64,000 nucleotides of DNA from Paenibacillus sp. FSL H8-0537 (lineage in GTDB: Bacteria; Bacillota; Bacilli; Paenibacillales; Paenibacillaceae), in contig NZ_CP150290.1 in NCBI RefSeq assembly GCF_038051995.1, forward strand, positions 3,028,001 through 3,092,000, written 5' to 3'. The notes below the pieces were generated by a model. The model did no database searches, was not told where the DNA came from, and saw only the letters and a list, made by a program, of their open reading frames with translations. Below are positions 55,702 through 64,000 of this stretch, one piece after another. The position numbers and the translations under genes were made by a program. Each line of letters begins with the position of its first letter. Position 1 is the first letter of the stretch.

Positions 55702-55785
55702 AGATCGATGTACGATGTCCAAAATCAGGCGAAAGGTGTTGCTTTTTGCCGGAAACGGGCGTATACTGAACACAACTTACGGAAG

Positions 55786-55821
55786 AACCGTGGCGAAGAT
55801 AACTTTGCTGCGGTTTTTTTT
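55786..55821 (+). terminator. terminator after cinA
   Basis: AACCG with GGCGAAG (55786-55797) pairs with CTTTGC-TG-CGGTT (55803-55814), then a T tract to 55821. In the rest of the 360-bp cinA-recA gap a second structure, TGAAAC/GTTTCA with TGCCG/CGGCA (55834-55876), is visible but has no T tract; its function is unknown. Confidence 0.75.
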
Positions 55822-55978
55822 GTTTAGTTCAAGGTGAAACAGCTGTTGCCGTCCTCTGGCGGCACATCGTGTTTCAGTCCGAGAAATATAAGCCTAATTT
55901 ATACGTGAAAAACTTATAAATGCTTATATTTTTAGAAATTTCAAAGCTGCATGCCTACCGTCGTCTTCACAAAAAAAA

Positions 55979-55992
55979 CGAATGTATGTTCG
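55979..55992. promoter_or_regulatory. LexA (SOS) box of recA
   Basis: CGAAT-GTAT-GTTCG matches the Gram-positive LexA consensus CGAAC-N4-GTTCG at nine of ten fixed positions. It lies ten bases upstream of the recA -35, so recA should be DNA-damage induced. Confidence 0.85.
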
Positions 55993-56001
55993 AAAAAGTG
56001 C

Positions 56002-56030
56002 TTGGCAAAGGGTCGGAAAAAGGTTATCAT
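56002..56030 (+). promoter_or_regulatory. sigma-A promoter of recA
   Basis: TTGGCA (56002-56007), 17 bp, TATCAT (56025-56030); a TATAAT directly follows (56031-56036). Confidence 0.6.
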
Positions 56031-56061
56031 TATAATATAAATAACGAAGGATGTGAGTTGA

Positions 56062-57123
56062 TTGGCTGATCGTCGTGCTGCGTTAGATATGGCTATGCGT
56101 CAAATTGAGAAACAATTCGGCAAGGGCTCTATTATGAAACTAGGGGAATCAACACATATGCAAGTGGAGGTCGTGCCGAGCGGCTCGCTTGCTTTAGATA
56201 TCGCACTTGGAATCGGGGGGTTCCCGAGAGGACGTATTATTGAAGTATATGGACCAGAATCTTCTGGTAAAACGACCGTTGCGCTTCATGCGATTGCAGA
56301 AGTTCAACGTGCAGGTGGACAAGCTGCCTTTATCGATGCAGAGCATGCACTTGATCCGTTATATGCAAGCAAGCTAGGCGTCAATATCGATGAATTGCTG
56401 CTTTCCCAGCCAGATACAGGGGAGCAAGGGCTGGAAATCGCAGAAGCGCTCGTTCGTAGTGGCGCGGTTGACATTGTTGTTATTGACTCCGTTGCGGCAC
56501 TTGTACCTAAGGCTGAGATTGAAGGCGACATGGGTGACTCGCACGTTGGTTTGCAAGCACGTCTAATGTCTCAGGCACTTCGCAAGCTGTCTGGCGCCAT
56601 CAGCAAATCGAAGACGATTACGATCTTTATTAACCAACTGCGTGAGAAGGTCGGCGTTATGTTCGGTAACCCTGAGACGACACCTGGTGGACGCGCTTTG
56701 AAATTTTATTCCAGCGTACGTCTTGATGTCCGCCGTATTGAGACACTGAAGCAAGGCAATGATATGATTGGTAACCGTACACGTATTAAAGTTGTCAAAA
56801 ACAAAGTGGCTCCGCCGTTTAAGCAAGCCGAGGTTGACATTATGTATGGTGAGGGCATTTCCAAAGAGGGCACGCTTGTTGATTTGGGTGTTGAACTCGA
56901 TATTGTACAAAAAAGCGGTGCGTGGTTTTCCTACAATGGCGAGCGTCTCGGTCAAGGCCGGGAAAATGCTAAGCAGTTTTTGAAAGATCATGCAGATATT
57001 GCCGACGTCATTGACAAGCAGATTCGTGATGCCAGCAATTTGGTAGCGACTGCCACTCAGGCGACAGGGCTTGGTAAAGAAGAAGAGGACGAAGACGATT
57101 TCGACGAGTCTGAATTGGATTAA
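56062..57123 (+). CDS. recA: Recombinase RecA
   Basis: DNA strand-exchange ATPase and co-protease for LexA. The 353-residue product has all RecA marks: [20 protein letters not shown] Walker A (residues 64-72), [54 protein letters not shown] in parts, and an acidic C-terminus ([14 protein letters not shown]). TTG start at 56062 after AAGGATGTG. LexA box upstream; recX downstream past a weak hairpin. Confidence 0.98.
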   Translation: MADRRAALDMAMRQIEKQFGKGSIMKLGESTHMQVEVVPSGSLALDIALGIGGFPRGRIIEVYGPESSGKTTVALHAIAEVQRAGGQAAFIDAEHALDPLYASKLGVNIDELLLSQPDTGEQGLEIAEALVRSGAVDIVVIDSVAALVPKAEIEGDMGDSHVGLQARLMSQALRKLSGAISKSKTITIFINQLREKVGVMFGNPETTPGGRALKFYSSVRLDVRRIETLKQGNDMIGNRTRIKVVKNKVAPPFKQAEVDIMYGEGISKEGTLVDLGVELDIVQKSGAWFSYNGERLGQGRENAKQFLKDHADIADVIDKQIRDASNLVATATQATGLGKEEEDEDDFDESELD

Positions 57124-57164
57124 TACGCTAAATTAGTAGCGAAATGGATAAATACTGATGACGA

Positions 57165-57196
57165 CGCCGTTCCTTTTTAGGGACGGCGAACTTGTT
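57165..57196 (+). terminator. partial terminator between recA and recX
   Basis: CGCCGTTCC (57165-57173) pairs with GGGACGGCG (57180-57188), loop TTTTTA, one G-T pair; the following AACTTGTTTT is a poor T tract. Read-through would give recX at a lower level than recA. Confidence 0.5.
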
Positions 57197-57242
57197 TTAG
57201 GCAACATTTACAACTAGTTGCAAAACGTAATTTGGAGGGCCT

Positions 57243-57872
57243 ATGATTGAAATCAGAGCGGTCGAGAAAGACAGTAAGCACCGAAGCCGCTATCTTATAT
57301 TCGCGGAAGGCGAAGAGCCGATATTATCGGTTCATGAGGATCTGTTGATCCGCCATACGCTGTTTAAAGGACAACTTCTGACAGAGTCGCAAATAGAAGA
57401 AATTGGCAGCGAGGACGAGCGGTATTGCGCTTATGCGATGGCTGTTTATTATTTGGGCTTCAAGCCGCGGACAGGCAAGCAGATAGAGCAGTATCTGCAA
57501 CGGAAGCTAATTGCTCAGGATCATATTAATTACACCATAGAGCGTTTAGAAAAGGAACATATTGTGGATGATGAACAGTATGCGATGCAATTTGCCGCTC
57601 AGCGAATGAAAAGCAGCCAGAAAGGCAGACGTTACATTCAGCAGGAACTTATGCAGCGGGGCGTATCGAAAACAGCAGCGCTTGCTGCTACTTCAGCAAT
57701 TGACAGTGACATGGAGATGAATACAGCTAATGCTACCGCTTCCAAAAAATGGAGAACCATAAAAGGAGAGCCGTTTGAGCGCAGACGCAAGCTGGCGGCG
57801 TTTTTAATACGAAGGGGCTTTCCTGTAGACATTATTAAAGCCGCCGTAAAATCAGCGGAAGAGAATGCATAA
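57243..57872 (+). CDS. recX: Regulatory protein RecX
   Basis: Modulator that caps RecA filaments. The 209-residue product consists of helical RecX repeats; recognisable parts are AMAVYYLGFKPRTGKQIEQYL, IVDDEQYAMQFAAQRM, KGRRYIQQELMQRGVS and KLAAFLIRRGFPVDIIKAAV. ATG at 57243 follows GGAGGGCC. Downstream of recA, so likely in the SOS response by read-through. B. subtilis does not have recX adjacent to recA, whereas many other bacteria do. Confidence 0.93.
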   Translation: MIEIRAVEKDSKHRSRYLIFAEGEEPILSVHEDLLIRHTLFKGQLLTESQIEEIGSEDERYCAYAMAVYYLGFKPRTGKQIEQYLQRKLIAQDHINYTIERLEKEHIVDDEQYAMQFAAQRMKSSQKGRRYIQQELMQRGVSKTAALAATSAIDSDMEMNTANATASKKWRTIKGEPFERRRKLAAFLIRRGFPVDIIKAAVKSAEENA

Positions 57873-57906
57873 TCAATGAAGCAAAAAGATCAACTTGGGC
57901 TTTTGC

Positions 57907-57936
57907 TTGACAAGTGATTTTACCAAAAGATAAAAT
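57907..57936 (+). promoter_or_regulatory. sigma-A promoter of rny
   Basis: Perfect TTGACA (57907-57912), 18 bp, TAAAAT (57931-57936). The leader to rny is about 160 nt. Confidence 0.7.
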
Positions 57937-58103
57937 GAGTTTGTATTCCTTCCACATCAAATCTATTTTCCTTCCAAAAATTGATTTGAGAAGATTATTT
58001 TCGGCGAGTTGTTAGAAGATGAAAACGGTATGGAAACCGACTAAAATCAAATATCATTCCAAGCGTTTGCTTTTGTGAATGCAACGAGGAGGTGAACAAG
58101 AGG

Positions 58104-59645
58104 ATGGATCCTATTTGGACGATCTTGATCAGTCTCGTTGTTGGCGTTATTTTCTTTGGAGTTGGTTATTTTATTCGAAAGTCGATTGCCGAAGCCAAAA
58201 TTTCCAGTGCTGAGCAGGCTGCTATCCAAATCGTAGAAAATGCGAAAAAAGAAGCAGAAGCCCAGAAGAAGGAAACGGTGCTGGAAGCGAAAGATGAAGT
58301 CCACAAACTTCGTACCGAAGCTGAAAAAGACATTCGTGAACGTCGTAATGAGGTTCAGCGACAGGACAGACGTTTACTCCAGAAAGAGGAGTCGTTGGAT
58401 AAAAAATTAGAAGCGCTGGAACGCAAAGAAGAATTAGTTGCCAACAAAGAGAAACGGATCGATGAAACCCAAGAACAGATTGATACCATCTATAAGCAGC
58501 AGCTTAGCGAGCTGGAGAGAATTTCCGGCTTGACGATGGAAGGTGCGAAATCGATTATTTTGTCTAATGTTGAACAGGAAGTACGACATGAGACAGCGCA
58601 GATGATCAAGGAAATCGAGCAGCAGGCTAAAGAAGAAGCAGATAAAAAGGCACGTGATATTATATCGCTCGCTATCCAACGTTGTGCGGCTGATCACGTA
58701 GCAGAAACGACTGTATCAGTCGTCTCCTTACCGAATGAGGAAATGAAAGGCCGCATTATCGGACGCGAAGGTCGTAATATCCGCGCTCTGGAAACATTGA
58801 CCGGTATCGATCTTATTATCGACGATACACCGGAAGCGGTCATCCTGTCTGGCTTCGATCCTATCCGGCGTGAAATTGCCCGAACTTCACTTGAGAAGCT
58901 TGTCGCTGACGGACGTATCCATCCTGCTCGTATTGAAGAGATGGTTGAGAAATCACGCAAGGAAGTGGATGAGCGTATCCGTGAATACGGGGAGCAAGCT
59001 ACTTTTGAGGTGGGTGTTCATGGCTTGCATCCTGACTTGATTAAGATTTTGGGAAGACTCAAGTATCGGACAAGCTACGGTCAAAACGTGCTCAAGCACT
59101 CCATGGAGGTTGCTTACTTGACTGGACTTATGGCTGCCGAGCTAGGCGAGGATATTACACTCGCAAAGCGTGCAGGCTTGCTGCATGACATCGGTAAAGC
59201 ACTTGACCATGAGGTTGAAGGCTCGCACGTTGAGATTGGCGTTGAACTAGCCAAGAAATACAAAGAGCATCCTGTTGTTATTAACAGTATTGCTTCCCAC
59301 CATGGCGATTGTGAAGCCACTTCGGTTATCGCAATGCTGGTTGGTGCAGCTGACGCTTTGTCGGCAGCACGTCCAGGCGCACGCCGTGAGACGCTCGAAA
59401 CGTACATCAAGCGTCTGGAGAAGCTGGAGAATATTTCGGAGTCATTCGATGGTGTTGAGAAATCGTATGCCATCCAGGCCGGACGTGAAGTACGCGTTAT
59501 GGTACAGCCTGAGAAGATTGACGATACAGAAGCATTCCGACTCGCTCGCGACATTACGAAGAAAATTGAAAGTGAGCTTGATTATCCAGGCCACATCAAA
59601 GTCACCGTTATTCGTGAGACACGCGCTGTGGAATACGCGAAGTAA
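58104..59645 (+). CDS. rny: Ribonuclease Y
   Basis: Membrane-bound endoribonuclease that starts mRNA decay. The 513-residue protein has an N-terminal membrane helix (residues 5-25), a long charged coiled coil (about 30-195), a KH domain ([22 protein letters not shown] in parts) and an HD domain with [12 protein letters not shown] around residue 360. ATG at 58104 follows GGAGGTG; the GTG at 58092 overlaps that site. It stands before ymdB and spoVS, as in Bacillus. Confidence 0.97.
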   Translation: MDPIWTILISLVVGVIFFGVGYFIRKSIAEAKISSAEQAAIQIVENAKKEAEAQKKETVLEAKDEVHKLRTEAEKDIRERRNEVQRQDRRLLQKEESLDKKLEALERKEELVANKEKRIDETQEQIDTIYKQQLSELERISGLTMEGAKSIILSNVEQEVRHETAQMIKEIEQQAKEEADKKARDIISLAIQRCAADHVAETTVSVVSLPNEEMKGRIIGREGRNIRALETLTGIDLIIDDTPEAVILSGFDPIRREIARTSLEKLVADGRIHPARIEEMVEKSRKEVDERIREYGEQATFEVGVHGLHPDLIKILGRLKYRTSYGQNVLKHSMEVAYLTGLMAAELGEDITLAKRAGLLHDIGKALDHEVEGSHVEIGVELAKKYKEHPVVINSIASHHGDCEATSVIAMLVGAADALSAARPGARRETLETYIKRLEKLENISESFDGVEKSYAIQAGREVRVMVQPEKIDDTEAFRLARDITKKIESELDYPGHIKVTVIRETRAVEYAK

Positions 59646-59660
59646 ACAGCATAGCAACGC

Positions 59661-59691
59661 GGAAAAGTGGCTGCCCTGCAGCCACTTTTCC
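59661..59691 (+). terminator. hairpin terminator after rny
   Basis: GGAAAAGTGGCTGC (59661-59674), loop CCT, GCAGCCACTTTTCC (59678-59691); a perfect 14-bp stem with TTTT in its descending arm. Confidence 0.75.
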
Positions 59692-59722
59692 TGTCTGAAT
59701 AGGTAAAAGGAAGTGAGCAGCA

Positions 59723-60517
59723 GTGAACGTATTATTTATTGGAGATATTGTTGGAAGTGTAGGGCGTGCAGCCGTTAAGCAAGTGCTTCCAGCGCTTAAA
59801 TCGAAATACAACCCGCATATTATTATCGTGAACGGTGAAAATGCAGCAGCAGGTCGGGGCATTACTAAAAGCATTGTCAATGAGCTGTTTGAATGCGGTG
59901 TTCACGGGATTACGATGGGCAATCATACATGGGATAACAAAGATATTTTTGATTGGATTGATGATGAGCCCCGTATCGTAAGACCTGCGAACTACGCGGA
60001 AGGAACGCCGGGACAAGGCATGGCGATCATTAAAGCGAACGGCAAGCAGCTGGCGATTATAAATTTGCAGGGAAGAACGTTTTTACCGCCGATTGATTGT
60101 CCATTCCGCAAAGCGGATGAGCTAATCGAGGTGGCGCATGAAACGACGAAAAATATTTTGGTCGATTTTCACGCGGAAGCGACTTCGGAAAAAATTGCAA
60201 TGGGCTGGCATTTGGCTGGTCATGTATCTGTGGTTGTAGGAACGCATACGCATGTTCAGACGAATGACGACACGATTTTGCCAGGCGGCACAGCCTACTT
60301 GACGGATGTGGGCATGACGGGCCCGAAGGACGGAGTGCTGGGGATGGAGCGCAATGCGGTGCTGCATCGGTTTATGACTCAAATGCCTACACGTTTTGTC
60401 GTGGATGAAGGCAAGTGGCATTTGCATGGCGTGTCGATCCAAATCGATGATGCGACAGGCGAAACGACCAAATTCCAAAAAATTAGACTGGTTGAAGAAG
60501 ATTGGCTGCTCATGTAG
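59723..60517 (+). CDS. ymdB: YmdB-family calcineurin-like phosphodiesterase
   Basis: 264-residue metallophosphoesterase; in B. subtilis YmdB affects biofilm genes and cleaves 2',3'-cyclic nucleotides. Metal motifs are FIGDIVGSVGR, NGENAAAGRGIT, TMGNHTWDN, DFHAEATSEK and VGTHTHVQT. GTG start at 59723 after AAGTGAGCAG. It follows rny and precedes spoVS, the Bacillus order. Confidence 0.94.
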   Translation: MNVLFIGDIVGSVGRAAVKQVLPALKSKYNPHIIIVNGENAAAGRGITKSIVNELFECGVHGITMGNHTWDNKDIFDWIDDEPRIVRPANYAEGTPGQGMAIIKANGKQLAIINLQGRTFLPPIDCPFRKADELIEVAHETTKNILVDFHAEATSEKIAMGWHLAGHVSVVVGTHTHVQTNDDTILPGGTAYLTDVGMTGPKDGVLGMERNAVLHRFMTQMPTRFVVDEGKWHLHGVSIQIDDATGETTKFQKIRLVEEDWLLM

Positions 60518-60527
60518 CAGTCTTTTT
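60485..60527 (+). terminator. terminator overlapping the end of ymdB
   Basis: GCTGC-TCAT-GTAGC (60505-60518) or AGACTG (60485-60490) with CAGTCT (60518-60523), followed by T6. The two pairings stack. Confidence 0.5.
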
Positions 60528-60577
60528 TGTTTAAAATTTAGATAATTCAGAACAGTTCGTTAATTTCGGCGATAAAA

Positions 60578-60606
60578 GCAGGAATTTTTCTACCTCTCTC
60601 GAATAT
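60578..60606 (+). promoter_or_regulatory. sigma-H type promoter of spoVS
   Basis: GCAGGAATT (60578-60586) fits the sigma-H -35 RnAGGAwww exactly; after 11 bp, CTCGAATAT (60598-60606) contains the -10 GAAT core. spoVS is sigma-H controlled in B. subtilis. Confidence 0.75.
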
Positions 60607-60655
60607 TATTGCTAGTAGTGGAATCCATCCATCATTCCCGAGGAGGTACATTTTT

Positions 60656-60916
60656 ATGGATGTATTAAAAGTTTCAGCAAAGTCCAATCCAAATTCCGTT
60701 GCAGGTGCGCTGGCCGGAGTTTTACGTGAACGCGGCGCCGCTGAATTACAAGCTATCGGGGCGGGTGCACTAAATCAAGCGATTAAGGCAGTTGCGATTG
60801 CGCGAGGATTTGTTGCTCCCAGCGGGGTGGATTTAATTTGTATACCAGCATTTACAGACATTGTGATTGATGGCGAGGATCGGACGGCGATTAAGCTCAT
60901 TGTTGAGCCTAGATAA
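60656..60916 (+). CDS. spoVS: Stage V sporulation protein S
   Basis: 86-residue Alba-like small protein needed for normal spore development. The sequence is highly conserved: EVLKVSAKS-type start (here DVLKVSAKSNPNSVAGALAG), GAGALNQAIKAVAIARGFVAPSG, and the end IVEPR. GAGGAGG upstream. It has its own sigma-H-type promoter and a terminator. Confidence 0.97.
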   Translation: MDVLKVSAKSNPNSVAGALAGVLRERGAAELQAIGAGALNQAIKAVAIARGFVAPSGVDLICIPAFTDIVIDGEDRTAIKLIVEPR

Positions 60917-60974
60917 GCGCTTAAACGAAGCCTTAAGTCGTTAGAGAAATATAGAAAAAAGCTCATATGTAACG

Positions 60975-61004
60975 CCTGCCTACTCTCGCGTAAGCAGGTT
61001 TTTT
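60975..61004 (+). terminator. terminator after spoVS
   Basis: CCTGC (60975-60979) pairs with GCAGG (60994-60998), with inner TAC/GTA pairing, then T6 to 61004. Confidence 0.7.
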
Positions 61005-61025
61005 GCTTTATAGTGACATATGTTG

Positions 61026-61055
61026 TTGTGAGTTAAAACAAATAAATGTTATGAT
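61026..61055 (+). promoter_or_regulatory. probable promoter of pduL
   Basis: TTGTGA (61026-61031), 18 bp, TATGAT (61050-61055). Confidence 0.45.
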
Positions 61056-61133
61056 TATTGAGCAGGTTGCAGATAAGGCGCATGATCCTTGTGGCAAGGA
61101 AAGCAGATCAATAAGCGAAGGGAAGTAAATGCA

Positions 61134-61709
61134 ATGACACAAAAACTAGTACCTGTAGGGGTATCGGCACGCCATATTCATTTATCTGAAGAGCATGTCG
61201 CGATTTTATTTGGAGAAGGCTACGAGCTGACGGAGGCGAAAGCACTCTCTCAGCCAGGACAATATGCAGCAAATGAAACGGTTGCCGTAATCGGACCGAA
61301 ATCTTCTTTTCCTAAAGTAAGAATTCTTGGGCCTGTCCGTAAGGCGACACAGCTTGAAGTTTCACGCACGGATGCTTTCTCGATTGGCGTAAACCCGCCG
61401 GTTCGCGAATCCGGTGATATTAGCGGCTCCGCTGGCATTACACTGAAAGGTCCAGCTGGAGAAGTGACGATTGAGGAAGGCGTTATCGTTGCAGCCCGCC
61501 ATATTCATTTCCACACGAGCGATGCTGAAAAATGGGGCATTGCCGACAAGCAAAAGCTGAAAGTGCGTTTTGGCGGAGATCGTGGCGTCGTATTTGAGGA
61601 AGTGATCGCCCGTGTATCCCCAGATTTCGCATTGGACATGCATATTGATACGGACGAAGCGAATGCGGCTGGCATTAAAAATGGCGATACAGCTGAAATT
61701 GTAGGCTAA
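61134..61709 (+). CDS. pduL: Phosphate propanoyltransferase (PduL-type phosphotransacylase)
   Basis: Exchanges acyl-CoA and acyl phosphate. The 191-residue protein has both zinc motifs, SARHIHLS (His14, His16) and AARHIHFH (about residue 120), in its two barrel domains. No microcompartment genes are near and the short N-terminus has no encapsulation helix, so it is probably a free cytosolic acetyl/propionyl transacylase. ATG at 61134 follows AAGGGAAG; the longer frame from 61089 is not supported. It has its own promoter and terminator. Confidence 0.9.
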   Translation: MTQKLVPVGVSARHIHLSEEHVAILFGEGYELTEAKALSQPGQYAANETVAVIGPKSSFPKVRILGPVRKATQLEVSRTDAFSIGVNPPVRESGDISGSAGITLKGPAGEVTIEEGVIVAARHIHFHTSDAEKWGIADKQKLKVRFGGDRGVVFEEVIARVSPDFALDMHIDTDEANAAGIKNGDTAEIVG

Positions 61710-61743
61710 TCATTATTTTGTATTAGGTCCTACTTAATTATTG

Positions 61744-61783
61744 AAACGGATAGCGGCGAATGAGCTGCTGTCCGTTTTTTTAT
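61744..61783 (+). terminator. terminator after pduL
   Basis: AAACGGA with AGC-GC (61744-61757) pairs with GC-GCT and TCCGTTT (61764-61777), followed by more T. Confidence 0.85.
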
Positions 61784-61874
61784 TTTTTAAAGCAAAATAG
61801 GAAGGCGTTTTCAAGATTTGTTGGAAAAAATAGAGCATTGGCAGCATCAATAATGGATTCGATGGACTTATATG

Positions 61875-61883
61875 TGTTATAAT
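61875..61883 (+). promoter_or_regulatory. extended -10 promoter of miaB-ricA
   Basis: TG-T-TATAAT (61875-61883) with only weak -35 candidates upstream (TGGATT at 61854-61859, 18 bp). Confidence 0.5.
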
Positions 61884-61939
61884 TTCTTATTGATGTTTAA
61901 ACACGGGTGAGCACAAGGATATAAGGATGTGACTAAAGC

Positions 61940-63529
61940 ATGACAAAGGGGAACTCGGCGGATTTGAAAGCCGCTAATAAAGATAGGGATTACTCGAAAT
62001 ACTTTGATTTCTCTGATGCGAAGGTGCTTAGCGAGGAAGACGGCAAAATCACCTATCGAATCAAAGGGCGCAATATTCAAATCAATGCTGCTCCGAACCA
62101 CAAGGAAGAGAAAAAACGGGGCAAAGAGGACATAGAGGTTCATTATGATTTTTCCATACCGGAGGAATTCCGGACGCTGGGCAAAGGCAAGTTTTATTTG
62201 ATTCAAACGTACGGCTGCCAAATGAATGAGCATGACACGGAAGTTATGAAGGGCATGTTCGAGGAAATGGGCTATACGGCGACGGATGATCGGACTGAGG
62301 CAGATGTGGTGCTGCTTAATACATGTGCGATCCGTGAAAATGCCGAGGATAAAGTATTCGGGGAGCTTGGACATCTTAAGGTGCTGAAGCAGCAGAAGCC
62401 GGGCTTGCTGCTCGGCGTATGCGGCTGCATGTCGCAGGAGGAATCGGTTGTCGGACGTATTTTGCAAAAGCATTCCTTCGTCGATATGATTTTCGGCACG
62501 CATAACATTCACCGCTTGCCATTCCTGCTGCAAAATGCCTATTTCAGCAAAGAGATGGTTGTCGAGGTATGGTCCAAAGAAGGCGATATTATCGAAAACA
62601 TGCCGAAGAAACGTGAAGGCATGCGGGCTTGGGTTAACATCATGTATGGCTGCGATAAATTTTGCACGTACTGCATTGTGCCTTACACAAGGGGCAAGGA
62701 GCGGAGCCGCAGGCCGGAGGACGTTATTGCCGAGGTAAGGGAGCTGGCGAGACAAGGCTTCAAGGAAGTGACGCTGCTGGGGCAAAACGTGAACGCTTAT
62801 GGCAAAGATTTTGAAGATATCGCCTATCGCTTTGGCGATCTCATGAACGATATGTCTAAAATCGACATTCCGCGCGTTCGTTTTACAACGAGCCATCCTA
62901 GAGACTTTGATGATCATCTCATTGAGGTGCTGGCACAGCGGGGCAACTTGGTCGAGCATATTCATCTGCCTGTTCAATCGGGCAGCACGGAAGTGCTTAA
63001 ACGGATGAGCCGCAAATACTCGCGTGAAATGTATTTAGAGCTTGTAGGTAAAATTAAGGCGGCTATCCCGGATGCGATGCTGACCTCTGATATTATCGTC
63101 GGGTTCCCTGGCGAAACGGATGAGCAGTTCGAGGACACGCTCTCGCTCGTTCGCGAGGTGGGCTTTGACTCCGCCTATACCTTCCTCTATTCGCCGCGTG
63201 AAGGTACGCCTGCTGCTGGTATGGAGGATAATGTTCCACTTGATGTCAAGAAGCGTAGACTGCAGCGTCTGAATGATTTACTTAAACAGATGAGCCTGGA
63301 AAGCCATCAGCGGTTGATCGGCACGACAATCGAGGTGCTGATTGAAGGTGAGAGCAAAAATAACGCTAATGTGCTGGCTGGACGTACTCGTACGAACAAG
63401 CTCGTTCATTTGGAAGGTCCGCAGGAATGGATTGGGCAGCTTATTGAAGCGAAAGTGACGGAAGCGAAAACCTGGTATATTAAAGCAGAGCCTACAGAAA
63501 CGCAATTGCGTGAAGCGGTTGTGCTCTAA
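61940..63529 (+). CDS. miaB: tRNA-2-methylthio-N6-dimethylallyladenosine synthase MiaB
   Basis: Radical-SAM methylthiotransferase acting on A37 of tRNAs. The 529-residue product has an N-terminal extension of about 85 residues typical of Bacilli, the UPF0004 domain with Cys ligands ([33 protein letters not shown]), the radical SAM motif GCDKFCTYC and a C-terminal TRAM domain (about 450-515). ATG at 61940 follows AAGGATGTGA. It precedes ricA, whose complex is reported to support tRNA methylthiolation in B. subtilis. Confidence 0.96.
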   Translation: MTKGNSADLKAANKDRDYSKYFDFSDAKVLSEEDGKITYRIKGRNIQINAAPNHKEEKKRGKEDIEVHYDFSIPEEFRTLGKGKFYLIQTYGCQMNEHDTEVMKGMFEEMGYTATDDRTEADVVLLNTCAIRENAEDKVFGELGHLKVLKQQKPGLLLGVCGCMSQEESVVGRILQKHSFVDMIFGTHNIHRLPFLLQNAYFSKEMVVEVWSKEGDIIENMPKKREGMRAWVNIMYGCDKFCTYCIVPYTRGKERSRRPEDVIAEVRELARQGFKEVTLLGQNVNAYGKDFEDIAYRFGDLMNDMSKIDIPRVRFTTSHPRDFDDHLIEVLAQRGNLVEHIHLPVQSGSTEVLKRMSRKYSREMYLELVGKIKAAIPDAMLTSDIIVGFPGETDEQFEDTLSLVREVGFDSAYTFLYSPREGTPAAGMEDNVPLDVKKRRLQRLNDLLKQMSLESHQRLIGTTIEVLIEGESKNNANVLAGRTRTNKLVHLEGPQEWIGQLIEAKVTEAKTWYIKAEPTETQLREAVVL

Positions 63530-63581
63530 ACGATAAAAGGATAACAGCAAAACTTGATACCAATAACAGGAGAGATGATAA

Positions 63582-64000
63582 ATGTCTGAGCAACAAACGG
63601 TCCAAGGAAATACGGAGCATGGCCATCACCATCATGAGCATGGTGAAGGATGCGGGATTCCAAAGTTTGATACGCGTGATTTGCTAATTCGCGAAGACAT
63701 TATGAAGAAGGCGAAAGAGCTTGCTGACCTGATTTATACTTCTGAGGAAGTGCAGCAGTACCGCCGTGCGGAAAACCAAATTCAAGGCAATACGAAAATT
63801 CAGGAATTGATTGCGACTGTGAAGAAAAAGCAAAAGGAACTTGTCGCCTTTGAAACGACTTTCAAAAACGAAACGATGGTCAAAAAGATCGAGCAGGAAA
63901 TGGAAGTGCTTCAGGATGAGCTGGACGGCATTCCGATCGTAACGGAATTCCAGCAAAGCCAGTCCGACATCAACTATTTGCTGCAGCTCGTTATTTCCAT
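63582..64000 (+). CDS. ricA: RicA/YmcA, YlbF-YmcA family regulator (3' truncated by window)
   Basis: Subunit of the RicA-RicF-RicT complex, which binds iron-sulfur clusters and FAD and works with RNase Y in mRNA processing in B. subtilis. The visible 139 residues start MSEQQTVQGN, followed by a His-rich stretch with GHHHHEHGEGCG (about residues 14-25), then the helical family core (LLIREDIMKKAKELADLIYTS in parts; NQIQGNTKIQELIATVKKKQKELV in parts). ATG at 63582 has AGGAGAG upstream. The His-rich, Cys-containing N-terminus is an addition to the core. The gene runs past the right edge. Confidence 0.85.
   Translation, partial: MSEQQTVQGNTEHGHHHHEHGEGCGIPKFDTRDLLIREDIMKKAKELADLIYTSEEVQQYRRAENQIQGNTKIQELIATVKKKQKELVAFETTFKNETMVKKIEQEMEVLQDELDGIPIVTEFQQSQSDINYLLQLVIS

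Noticed and set aside
61877..62977. 366-residue minus-strand open frame over miaB
   Set aside because: Antisense to the conserved MiaB domains; rich in His/Arg/Leu as expected from a reverse frame; no promoter or ribosome site.

Overview
The window is chromosomal DNA of a spore-forming Gram-positive bacterium, most probably Paenibacillus or a close relative in the Paenibacillaceae. The reasons are Bacillus-like gene order over nearly the whole 64 kb, strong AGGAGG-type ribosome binding sites, many TTG/GTG starts, sporulation genes (spoVFA/spoVFB, spoIIIE, sleB, spoVS), PolC and RNase J/Y. There is no phage, IS element, CRISPR array, rRNA or tRNA. The assignment to Paenibacillus is inference.

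Layout. 1-8.9 kb: ribosomal protein S2, EF-Ts, UMP kinase, ribosome recycling factor, then isoprenoid/phospholipid genes (uppS, cdsA, dxr), site-2 protease rseP and a short archaeal-type proS. 9.2-13.5 kb: polC. 13.6-25 kb: the rimP-nusA-rnpM-rplGA-infB-rbfA-nrnA-truB-ribF block, then rpsO and pnp. 24.9-32.7 kb: ylxY, mlpA, dut, then the dipicolinate/lysine operon spoVFA-spoVFB-asd-dapG-dapA, which makes dihydrodipicolinate and oxidises it to the spore-core solute dipicolinate. 33.3-35 kb: an RNase J. 35.1-42.4 kb: a divergent nitrate-assimilation cluster (nasA on the minus strand; moeA-nasB-nasC on the plus strand), inserted where rnjB is directly followed by tepA in Bacillus subtilis. 42.5-55.7 kb: tepA, ylzJ, spoIIIE, sleB, ymfF-ymfH-ymfI-ymfJ-ymfK, rodZ, yajQ, pgsA, cinA. 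56-64 kb: recA, recX, rny, ymdB, spoVS, pduL, miaB and the start of ricA, which runs off the right edge.

The most striking regulatory region is the 36.3-36.77 kb divergent nitrate promoter region. Each transcript starts at a good sigma-A promoter. Each leader then has two hairpins with hexanucleotide loops carrying A at loop position 1 and G at position 4, and the second hairpin overlaps the 5' arm of an intrinsic terminator. This is the architecture of ANTAR-protein antitermination (NasR/EutV type), present twice and divergently. A perfect GlnR-type box (TGTNA-N7-TNACA) covers the -35 of the nasA promoter. Nitrate uptake/reduction therefore looks controlled twice: by nitrogen status at initiation and by an inducer (probably nitrate) at termination. 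No ANTAR protein gene and no nitrite reductase are in the window.

Other notable items are matches to sporulation-sigma promoters (sigma-K for spoVFA, sigma-G for sleB, sigma-H for spoVS, possibly sigma-E for ylxY), a LexA box before recA, a GNRA-loop terminator in the rimP-nusA leader, a 136-bp palindromic dispersed repeat present twice (9.0 and 33.0 kb), a 42-bp tandem repeat with palindromes before dapA, and a possible leader peptide overlapping the pgsA start. All functional statements rest on reading the sequence and general family knowledge; no search was run.
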